A stretch of DNA of 53,266 bases, taken from CAZEPJ01 sp964514105. GTDB taxonomy: Bacteria; Desulfobacterota; Desulfocorpusculales; Desulfocorpusculum. The DNA lies in NCBI GenBank assembly GCA_964514105.1, contig CAZEPJ010000028.1, positions 1 to 53,266 of the forward strand, given 5' to 3'. Each line of letters opens with the position of its first letter. The first letter of the stretch is position 1. This document shows, piece by piece, positions 8,127 to 15,171 of the stretch. A program made the position numbers and the translations under genes. The notes under the pieces are model-generated. The model searched no databases. It was not told where the DNA came from and was given only the letters and a program-made list of their open reading frames with translations.

Positions 8127-8570
8127 CTACGCCAGCAGATCGTCCAGAATCCGGGCGGCACTGAGCACGGCCTTTGGACAGACCGTCCGAAAGAGTTTGC
8201 GCTCCTGGGCTTCCTTGAGGCCCGCCTCGGTGCTGGGATCAACCCCCCCCAGGAGCTCCTTGCAGCCCGTGGTGCCGTGCGCCTCCTGGAACCGCGACAC
8301 GAAGGCCCGCGCCAGCTCGTAGGAGGCGTATCGCGCCTTGCGCTCTTGCTCCCCCTGGGCCGTGGGACCGGATTTGAATCCCAGCACCATCAGGGCCCCG
8401 GTCACGGCGCCGCACGTCAACCCCAACCCCTTGCCCGACCCGAACGCCCGCCCCAACTGGAGGGCCGTCTCACGCTTGAGTCCGTACGCCTCGCCGAAAC
8501 CGGCCAGGATGGCCTGGCTTCAAGAGAACCCCTTGTCGAAGAGCTCGACGGTGATCTCGATCGCTCCCAA
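8127..8570 (-). CDS. C-GCAxxG-C-C family selenoprotein (in-frame UGA read as Sec)
   Basis: Putative redox protein of 147 aa. Downstream of the in-frame TGA at 8522-8520 the frame reads SQAILAGFGEAYGLK, then GRAFGSGKGLGLTCGAVTGA, TGCKELLG and TVCPKA, the complete C-GCAxxG-C-C family pattern except that the first conserved cysteine (usual FxCSQA) is exactly the TGA: GFS-TGA-SQA. Upstream of TGA the frame stays open (LGAIEITVELFDKGFS) to a TTG at 8570 preceded by GGAGGTGA with ideal spacing. A SECIS-like hairpin follows the TGA. selA is present at 21.8 kb. Without readthrough the family N-terminus would be missing. It is the third gene after the aldehyde oxidoreductase and the hydrolase on the same strand. 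Function of the family is unknown, probably thiol/selenol redox. Confidence 0.8.
8489..8522 (-). promoter_or_regulatory. UGA selenocysteine codon plus bacterial SECIS-like hairpin
   Basis: On the minus strand the TGA occupies 8522-8520. Starting 12 nt after it, CCT-G-GCC pairs with GGC-G-AGG (8508-8502 with 8495-8489), leaving one G-G mismatch and an apical loop GGTTTC (8501-8496) that opens with the GG characteristic of bacterial SECIS elements. The loop lies 18 nt after the UGA, within the accepted spacing. A competing hairpin GCCAGG/CCTGGC immediately after the UGA is also possible. Confidence 0.65.
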
Positions 8571-8621
8571 CCTTTCACCTCCACACGCGCTGGGGCACCT
8601 CACGCTGTCCATCGTCCGGGG

Positions 8622-9332
8622 TTACCCCAAGGCCACGACCTCCCCGGCCGTGGGCGTCACCATCTTGGTCCCCGGGGCTCGCTCTCGGCAGAGGGCCGTG
8701 AACTCGTCGGCCGTCTTGGCGATGATGGGAAACGAGGCGTAGTGAATGGGCATGGCCGCCTTGGGATTGAGGAGCCTCACCGCCTCGCTGGCCTGAAGGG
8801 CGTCCATGGTGAAGACGCCGCCCACGGGGACCATGGCAAGGTCCAGCGGATACAAACGCCCCCAGACGGCCATATCCCCGAATAGGCTGGTATCCCCGGC
8901 GTGATAGACCGTTGTGCCGTCCTTGGCGCGGACGATGGTCCCCAGGGCGCAGGCCGTGTCGGAGGAGTGCATGGCGGGGGTTGAGACCACCTTGACCCAA
9001 TCGAACTCCACGCCCCCACCGACCATGTAGCCAAAACCGAAATTCACGACTTTCTGCTCGTCCAGCCCCTCCGACACGAGACGCTTCACGGTCTGCACGG
9101 GACCGCCCAGGAAGGCTCCGGTCTTCTGACAGATTGCGGTTGCCGAGGCCACGTGATCGAAGTGGTCGTGGCTCACCAGGACCAGGTCTGCCCTTTGTAT
9201 CTCGTCCAGGGTCAGCGGGCATCCCGGGTTTCCGGCGTCCTTGGTCCACGGATCAAACAGGATGATCTTGCCCTCGGCGGTCGTGAACTCCACGAAGGCG
9301 TGTCCCAGCCATCGAATCGTGCCTCTGGCCAT
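8622..9332 (-). CDS. UPF0173-type metal-dependent hydrolase (metallo-beta-lactamase fold)
   Basis: Cytoplasmic protein of 236 aa with the metallo-beta-lactamase-superfamily metal site SHDHFDH near residue 54, further metal ligands in TPAMHSSDTA and VYHAGDTSLFG, and a C-terminal MPIHYASFP. This is the UPF0173/YtkL-like branch (TIRWLGHAFVEF start). ATG 9332 is preceded by AAAGGAG. It lies 59 bp downstream of the aldehyde oxidoreductase and 51 bp upstream of the selenoprotein, so the three are probably co-transcribed. Substrate unknown. Confidence 0.85.
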   Translation of the reverse strand: MARGTIRWLGHAFVEFTTAEGKIILFDPWTKDAGNPGCPLTLDEIQRADLVLVSHDHFDHVASATAICQKTGAFLGGPVQTVKRLVSEGLDEQKVVNFGFGYMVGGGVEFDWVKVVSTPAMHSSDTACALGTIVRAKDGTTVYHAGDTSLFGDMAVWGRLYPLDLAMVPVGGVFTMDALQASEAVRLLNPKAAMPIHYASFPIIAKTADEFTALCRERAPGTKMVTPTAGEVVALG

Positions 9333-9391
9333 CCCGGTCTCCTTTCTGGAATTCTTCTCAGGTCGTCCCGCGCCGGCCGTTTCCCGGCCTC

Positions 9392-11266
9392 TCACGGCAG
9401 CGCTTCCGCGGCGAAGCCCAGCCCCAACCGTTCCAGCCCATCCCGTTTGGGGATGCCCGTGTCCGGGTCCCAACCCATGGCCTGGTAATAATCCCTCAGC
9501 TGAGTCTCGTTGTCCACCGTAATGCCCTGGGTCGCCCCACCTGCCAGGGCCGGGTGGCCAAGGACCCTGGGCGGGAGTGCATACGCCGCCTTGTTGGCCA
9601 CCCCTTCCCGGGCGTTGAAGGCGATGCGCAGGGTGGCGATGCGCTCGCCGATCTCCAGGACGTCCTTCATGGCGAAGGGCCTGCCCATGGCCAGGGAGAG
9701 ATACTCCGGGACGGCCGTGGCTGGGGTCACCGTGGACCCGAACATGCAGAGGCCCGAGGCGTTGACCACGTGGCCGAAGGCGGACACGTACTTGTGGGAT
9801 TCGCCCTTGCCCGAGTACCGGTACTTGTCGGCAATGGGGGGATGCCCCAACTTGGGGGGCACGAAGTTCCCCTCCACGGACCAGGAGCCGTACTGGGTGT
9901 GGCGGCCCGGCGTGGCATCCACCACAAAGCTCGCGGCAATCCCCGGGTTGCATCGGGGATCGTGCATGGGAAGCTCCTCGCCCCCGCATTCCATGGCAAA
10001 GGCCTTGGCCTTCTCGCCCAGCCGTTCCGCGGCCTTGCGGATGCCGTCTCCCAGGATCTTCCCTCCAAAACCGTCCCCGCTGGCCATCTGCTCCGTGACC
10101 CTCACGATGGCCTCGTGGTTCCCCCAGGTGAGCTCCAGGCCCCCGGTGTCGGCCTCCGTGATGAGCCCGTTTTCATAGCACTCGATGGCGAAGGCCACGG
10201 TGCATCCGGCCGAGATGGTGTCCATGCCCGCGTCGTTGCAGATGTTGTTCAAGCGACAGATGGATGCCAGGTCGTCGTTGAGGCACATGCTGCCGAAAGC
10301 AGCCAGGGTCTCGTACTCTGGTTTGTGGCCTTCGCCGGCGTAGGGGCCAGAGGGGACCTTCACGTGCCCTCCGCAGGCCAGGGGGCAGTTCCAGCATCCG
10401 TACGGCCTTTGCTGGAGCTTGCGGACGGCGTCCCCGTTGATCCTGCCATAGCCCGGGAAGTGCTCCACCCACCCCCCCCAGTTCCGGATGGGGGCGTCGC
10501 CCGTGAGCACGGCGGGCTCCAACACCCCGGGGGTGCCGTAATGGTGGAAGAAGTCATACAGGGGATTGCCCGGCTTGTAGTATTGGCCCAGGATCTCCCT
10601 GCGGAGATCTGCCAGTTTCCCCTCCTGGGCGACGGGGATCCTGCCCTCGGCCACGGCCACCACCGCCTTGAGTCGCTTGGCGCCCATGACCATGCCCAGA
10701 CCCGAGCGGCCCGCAGCCCGGCCCCTGTCATTGACGATGGCGGCCAGGGCCGAGACCCGCTCACCGGCCGGGCCGATGACCGCGGAGTGGGCCTTCGTGC
10801 CGTGGGCATGGGCCAACTTCTCCTCGGCGTCGCCGCAGCCCAGTCCCCAAAGAGGCGCGGCATCGTGGAGGGTCACCTTCCCGCCAGCCACCAGGGCGTA
10901 GACCGGTCCTTTCGATATCCCGGTGAAAAAGATGGCATCGAGTCCCGCTTGCTTCAACGCGGGCCCGAATTTCCCGCCGCAGTTGGCATCCCCCCAGCCG
11001 CCCGTCTTGGGAGACTTGCCCACGGCGACGAACCGGTTGCCCGTGATGGCCTGGGTGCCGGTGAGGGGGCCGGTGGTCAACCCCAGGATGTTGTCGGGCC
11101 CCAGGGCATCCGCCTTTGCCCTCTGTCGGGTGAAGAGGTAGTACGCCCCCAGGCCGTATCCCCCGAGGAACTTGAGGTAAACATCCTGCGGAGGCTCCTC
11201 CACGGTCACCTCGCGTCGCCCGAGGTCCACCCAGGCCACCTTCCCCATGACGCCCTTCAGTTCCAT
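9392..11266 (-). CDS. Aldehyde:ferredoxin oxidoreductase family protein (first copy)
   Basis: Tungsten-pterin enzyme family, 624 aa, oxidising aldehydes to carboxylic acids with ferredoxin as acceptor. The N-terminal domain has the usual GYGLGAYYLF and LTTGPLTGTQAITGNRF blocks that form the pterin-binding sheet; the [4Fe-4S] ligands are CWNCPLACGG at about residue 290 and a distal Cys (ASGLCMFGS). ATG 11266 is preceded by GGGAGG; an upstream in-frame extension lacks conserved residues. It leads a three-gene minus-strand set with the hydrolase and the selenoprotein. Substrate specificity within the AOR/FOR/BamB superfamily is not resolved. Confidence 0.9.
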   Translation of the reverse strand: MELKGVMGKVAWVDLGRREVTVEEPPQDVYLKFLGGYGLGAYYLFTRQRAKADALGPDNILGLTTGPLTGTQAITGNRFVAVGKSPKTGGWGDANCGGKFGPALKQAGLDAIFFTGISKGPVYALVAGGKVTLHDAAPLWGLGCGDAEEKLAHAHGTKAHSAVIGPAGERVSALAAIVNDRGRAAGRSGLGMVMGAKRLKAVVAVAEGRIPVAQEGKLADLRREILGQYYKPGNPLYDFFHHYGTPGVLEPAVLTGDAPIRNWGGWVEHFPGYGRINGDAVRKLQQRPYGCWNCPLACGGHVKVPSGPYAGEGHKPEYETLAAFGSMCLNDDLASICRLNNICNDAGMDTISAGCTVAFAIECYENGLITEADTGGLELTWGNHEAIVRVTEQMASGDGFGGKILGDGIRKAAERLGEKAKAFAMECGGEELPMHDPRCNPGIAASFVVDATPGRHTQYGSWSVEGNFVPPKLGHPPIADKYRYSGKGESHKYVSAFGHVVNASGLCMFGSTVTPATAVPEYLSLAMGRPFAMKDVLEIGERIATLRIAFNAREGVANKAAYALPPRVLGHPALAGGATQGITVDNETQLRDYYQAMGWDPDTGIPKRDGLERLGLGFAAEALP

Positions 11267-11982
11267 GCCGCCCTCCCGATTCCTTTGTGGCGCCCCGCCA
11301 GGCGCCTGGTTGGGGCCCATCCCCTGTGAAGCGCCGTCCCGCCCCCGGACATTTCCCGGCCACCCAATCCCTCGCCTCCTGTTTTCCCCTCTAATACCCG
11401 AGAACGGGTAGGGGCGTCAACATCGCCCTCGGGCTGCGGTCGGGGCCCAATTGACGGACGAACCTCCCGCCGCGTGCCATTCCCTTGCTCCCTTGGGGCG
11501 ATCTCGTTCTGTTTCGCGGAGGTTCCTGCATGAAGCCGTTGCTTGGATTGGCGTGCTGTCGGGGTGGATGCTGACGGGTGTTTGGACCGCGGCGGCTTGT
11601 GCAGGGTGCGGCATGAGCGGATGGCGACCTTGGCTGGACGGAGGCCCCGACGAACTGCGTGGATGGGGCGCCTGAGGCGTGAAGCCCAGCGCCCTGGGGT
11701 GGCAATGGACGGGGCCGACTCGGTGGACCGTCTGCGGCGGCACCAGAGGATGGCCATGGGGGCATGGGTCATCGTCCATGAGCACTTCCACGGCTATTTG
11801 CCGCAGCAGGTCCTTCCGCGCGGTGGAATCCAAGGCCACCCCGGCCGAAGGAGGCTCAAGTGCTTTCCGGCCCCGTGAACCATGGGCGGCACACGAAACC
11901 TGGATCCATGGGGGCCCAGGTCCTTGGTCAAGACCATATCTTCTGCGACTCCTGAGGCTTCATGCGTAGCATGATTTTCTTC
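11267..11982 (+). other. Long intergenic region, no confident gene
   Basis: About 700 bp between the AOR start and the cytochrome promoter. I see two weak coding hints. On the plus strand, GGAGG precedes ATG 11530 opening MKPLLGLACC, which stops after 14 codons, while a neighbouring frame continues with a hydrophobic, Cys-rich stretch (VLSGWMLTGVWTAAACAGCG) to 11675; this could be a frameshifted secreted peptide. On the minus strand, 11839-11417 is open and starts ALDSTARKDLLRQIAVEVLM, which looks protein-like before turning Pro/His-rich. Neither is recognisable. Confidence 0.3.
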
Positions 11983-12011
11983 TTGACAATCGATTGTTTT
12001 TGTTGTCATCT
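11983..12011 (+). promoter_or_regulatory. Candidate promoter with palindrome for the mtrA/mtrB-like operon
   Basis: TTGACA at 11983-11988 begins an AT-rich stretch and overlaps a perfect 12-bp palindrome ACAATCGATTGT (11986-11997). The best -10 at 17-bp spacing is TCATCT (12006-12011), which is poor, so activation may be needed. TTGTC (12003-12007) and GACAA (12017-12021) form a further small dyad. The decahaem cytochrome starts at 12085. Confidence 0.4.
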
Positions 12012-12084
12012 CGTACGACAAAATCGCGGCCCAAGATTGCAGGAGGTTCGGCGGCCAACCAGTTCAATCCAAAGGAGATCGTTG

Positions 12085-12948
12085 ATGCATCGTCACGGGT
12101 TCTCGGCCATCCTCTGCAGCTGGTTGATGGTCTCGCTCCTCCTGCCTGCCGCCCCCGCCGGGGCCCAGAGGGCGGGATTCGCTGGATCCGAGATCTGCCA
12201 GGGTTGCCACGCGGAGATCTATGGAGCCTTTCAGGAGCACACCCCGCATTGGGGGGGCGCGGCGGTTGCGACGCTCCCCCCCGGCCAGAGGGGGTGCGAG
12301 GCGTGTCACGGCCCGGGCGAGCAGCACGCCGCTGCGGGCGGCGACCCGGCGCTGATCCGCTCCTTCAAGCGGGCCGATGCCCAGGCCCGCTCCCAGGCGT
12401 GCCTCCCGTGTCACGGCCGGGTGCAGGAGTTCTTCCAGTTCGGGCGGTCCGTCCACAAACTGGGCGCGGTGGCTTGCGACGATTGCCACCGGATCCATGG
12501 GGGGCAACCCGGGGACCATCTGCTCAAGGGAAAAGAGGCCGACCTTTGCCTTTCGTGTCATCAGGAGGTGAAGGCCAAGTTCCGCCTCCCCACCAGGCAC
12601 AAGGTGCTCGAGGGCGCCGTCAAGTGCACGGACTGCCACGCGCCCCACGGGACACGGGCCCGGGCGAGCCTCAGGAAGTGGAACAAGTTCAACGACGATG
12701 TCTGCTTCCAGTGCCACCCCGAGAAGCGCGGGCCCTGGGTCTTCGAGCACTTGCCGGTCAAGGAGGAGGGATGCAGCGTGTGCCATGCGGCACATGGTTC
12801 GCCCAACCGGTTCCTCCTGATCCGCCGAGACCCCAGGCGCGTCTGCGCCGAGTGTCACGGCATCCCGGCGCATGCCGGGCTGGCCTCTTGCGTCACGTGT
12901 CACCCTCAGATTCACGGCTCCAACTTCAGCCGCAGGTTCTTCCAGTGA
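12085..12948 (+). CDS. MtrA/DmsE-type decahaem c-type cytochrome
   Basis: Periplasmic electron carrier of 287 aa. A Sec signal peptide (hydrophobic LMVSLLLPAAPAGAQ) is followed by ten CxxCH haem sites: CQGCH, CEACH, CLPCH, CDDCH, CLSCH, CTDCH, CFQCH, CSVCH, CAECH and CVTCH. Length, haem count and the opening GSEICQGCHAEIYGAF match the MtrA/DmsE/PioA family, whose members plug a 26-strand outer-membrane porin. AAAGGAG precedes ATG 12085. The MtrB-like porin gene follows after 18 bp, so the pair should form a trans-outer-membrane electron conduit. Direction of electron flow (reduction of, or oxidation by, an external partner) is not decided by sequence. Confidence 0.92.
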   Translation: MHRHGFSAILCSWLMVSLLLPAAPAGAQRAGFAGSEICQGCHAEIYGAFQEHTPHWGGAAVATLPPGQRGCEACHGPGEQHAAAGGDPALIRSFKRADAQARSQACLPCHGRVQEFFQFGRSVHKLGAVACDDCHRIHGGQPGDHLLKGKEADLCLSCHQEVKAKFRLPTRHKVLEGAVKCTDCHAPHGTRARASLRKWNKFNDDVCFQCHPEKRGPWVFEHLPVKEEGCSVCHAAHGSPNRFLLIRRDPRRVCAECHGIPAHAGLASCVTCHPQIHGSNFSRRFFQ

Positions 12949-12966
12949 TGAAAGAGGGGTGAAGGA

Positions 12967-14784
12967 ATGAGACGAAGATCTTTCGCAGCCCGACTCGCCA
13001 TTTCGATGATCCCCTTTTTCAGCCTCCTCCTGCTCGATGCAGGGGCCGAGGAATCGAGCCTGACCCTGGGGGATTACCGGATCGGCGGCAGCATCGAGGC
13101 CGGGTGGCGCCTCACGGACATCGACGGCAGGGATCGGTACAAGGAGGTGGTCAATCTCTTCGACGGCCCCCGCCTCTTCGACTTCAACTTCTGGGCACGG
13201 CCCTTGAACAGGCAGGGGCCCTTCGACTTCTTCAACGTGAGCGCGGGCGGTATCGGGGATCCCTTCCCATTCGTCCGCTTTCAGGTCAAGAAGGACAGGC
13301 TTTACGACCTGTCCGGGGTGTACCGGGAGTATCGCTGGTCCTTCAACCGGGAGGACGACGACATCTTCACGGACAACCACGACTTTCATCAGACCCGGCG
13401 CATGGGGAGCGTCAACTTCGGGCTGGTCCCTTGGGACGGCGCGCGTATGAACGTCGGGTACAGCCGCTGGGAGCGGGACGGCGACGCCTTGGCCCCGAGG
13501 CCGTTTTTCATCTTCCAGCGCCAGGAGCTGAACGAGGCCTTGGATCAGGTCTTCGTGTCCGCGGACTTCCCCATCCGGAGCTGGGATTTCCACATCAAGC
13601 AGTCCTTCTGGAGCTACCGAAACCACAACGAGATCGATGGGCCCTTCCAGATCGAGGGGCGCGACGAGCGGGTGAACACGTACGTCAACACGGTCAAGGC
13701 CCACACGCGGCTGACCGACCGCATGGACTTCGACGCGGGATACATCTACGCCCACTCCTGGGGCGAGGCGGAGCTGTTCACATCTCCGATCATCATGGTC
13801 AATGGGGGCGACAGCAGCTTCGGATTCGACACCCATGTGGGCGAGTTGGGATTGAGCTACTTGATCCTCCCGCAGTTGATCGCCCATGTGGACTACCGGG
13901 TGCATACCATCCGCCAGGCGGGGACCTCCAGCACCGACGACCCGGTCGGAACGGGGGACCTGAATGCGGATTACAATCTTTGGGCGCACACAGGGACGTT
14001 CCAGTTGGAATACCTCCCCCGGGACAATCTGACCGTGAGGGCGGGCTACCGGGTGCAGTACCGCAGCGTGGACACCGACGGCGTGGGGCTGAGCGACTTC
14101 CCGGGGGGGAATGACCCCCTTCACACTCGCATCGTGACCCATGGCTGGGTGGGGTCCGTGGACTGGAAGCCATGGAAATGCCTGGGCTTTTTCGGGGAGT
14201 ACCAGGGGGCGGATTTCAGCAATCCGTATACCTGGATCTCGCCCGAGAGCGAGAACCTGGCCAAGGCCCGCGTGACGTACCGCACGCCCATAGAGGATCT
14301 GACCCTGCGGGGCACGTTCCTGTGGCGGCGCAAGCGCAACCCGGACCAGGAGTTCCGGGTGGACACCAAGGACTACATCTTTTCGGCCAACTACCAGCCC
14401 AAGTTCGCCCCCGGGCTGTCCATGGACGCCTCGGTGACGTACGAAAAGATCCAGGACAAGAAGGATTTCGTCCTTGAGCCGGGCTTCCCCTTCTCCCCCT
14501 TCGCGAGGCGCTTCTCCTTTGATTCGGACGCCCTCATCTACTCGGGCGGCGTGACGTACGAGGGGATCTACAAGGGGCTGGGCGCCCGATTGGCGGGAAG
14601 CTATGCCCAGACCCGGGGGGAGAACGACGAGCGGCTGGCCGATTCTGAATTCAGCATCTGGTACAAGAACCCCTACGTCACCCCCATCGTCAGCCTGAGG
14701 CGGACCTACCTGGTGGACCACGAGAACCGCCAAGACGGCTTCGACGCCAACATGGTGACCTTCTCCCTGCGAAAGGAGTTCTGA
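12967..14784 (+). CDS. MtrB/PioB-type outer-membrane beta-barrel
   Basis: Protein of 605 aa with an N-terminal signal peptide (MRRRSF, hydrophobic SMIPFFSLLLLDAGA) and a long series of alternating aromatic/polar strands ending in FSLRKEF, the terminal Phe being the usual outer-membrane assembly signal. Early sequence TLGDYRIGGSIEAGWR and the recurring Y/W-rich strands fit the MtrB/PioB decahaem-associated porin family. The N-terminal CxxC of Shewanella MtrB is absent, as in PioB/MtoB-like members. It is translated from a GGGGTGAAGGA site right after the decahaem gene. No outer-surface MtrC-type multihaem gene follows. Confidence 0.87.
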   Translation: MRRRSFAARLAISMIPFFSLLLLDAGAEESSLTLGDYRIGGSIEAGWRLTDIDGRDRYKEVVNLFDGPRLFDFNFWARPLNRQGPFDFFNVSAGGIGDPFPFVRFQVKKDRLYDLSGVYREYRWSFNREDDDIFTDNHDFHQTRRMGSVNFGLVPWDGARMNVGYSRWERDGDALAPRPFFIFQRQELNEALDQVFVSADFPIRSWDFHIKQSFWSYRNHNEIDGPFQIEGRDERVNTYVNTVKAHTRLTDRMDFDAGYIYAHSWGEAELFTSPIIMVNGGDSSFGFDTHVGELGLSYLILPQLIAHVDYRVHTIRQAGTSSTDDPVGTGDLNADYNLWAHTGTFQLEYLPRDNLTVRAGYRVQYRSVDTDGVGLSDFPGGNDPLHTRIVTHGWVGSVDWKPWKCLGFFGEYQGADFSNPYTWISPESENLAKARVTYRTPIEDLTLRGTFLWRRKRNPDQEFRVDTKDYIFSANYQPKFAPGLSMDASVTYEKIQDKKDFVLEPGFPFSPFARRFSFDSDALIYSGGVTYEGIYKGLGARLAGSYAQTRGENDERLADSEFSIWYKNPYVTPIVSLRRTYLVDHENRQDGFDANMVTFSLRKEF

Positions 14785-14991
14785 GATCTCCTCCCAGTTC
14801 ATCGGGCGGGTGCCGGGTCCCCCTCGGATTCGCCCCCTCCCGGCGTCGGGCCGTTTCCCCCTCCGGCCGTGCTCCGTCGGTTACCTTATTGGACCTCGCT
14901 GGAAGCAATTGTACCCTCACCCGGGGGAGTCCTTCCGGGGTTGCCGCTGACTGACGCTGCCATTTCAGCATGTTACGGTCGTACCACAATG

Positions 14992-15007
14992 TGGCACATT
15001 CCTCGCT
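14992..15007 (+). promoter_or_regulatory. Sigma-54 (-24/-12) promoter
   Basis: TGGCACATTCCTCGCT matches the RpoN consensus TGGCACrnnnnTTGCw at all but one defined position, with GG at 14993-14994 and GC at 15005-15006 separated by exactly 10 bp. A dyad CCACA-A-TGTGG at 14984-14994 overlaps the -24 element. Downstream, GTCAC-C-GGGT / ACCC-C-GTGAC (15032-15056) and a perfect palindrome GGCCCGCCATGGCGGGCC (15078-15095) make a structured leader of about 150 nt before GTG 15172. Confidence 0.6.
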
Positions 15008-15171
15008 AAAGCAGAAAGCCGAACAGGGTGAGTCACCGGGTCACGAACCCCGTGACGGCCCACCCGCCACCCAGGAGCGGCCCGCCATGGCGGGCCCAGG
15101 GGCGGCTCCGTTGCCCCGGGTGCCGCCTGGACGGGCGCGGGGTAAATCCTTTGGACCGCGAGGAGGGCGAA

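Noticed and set aside
15001..15160. c-di-GMP (GEMM) riboswitch upstream of the mono-haem Ig-repeat gene
   Set aside because: GEMM elements often precede cytochrome genes, and GCTAAAGCAGAAAGCC looked suggestive, but the conserved core and tetraloop-receptor helices could not be formed. Hairpins there are described only as leader structure.
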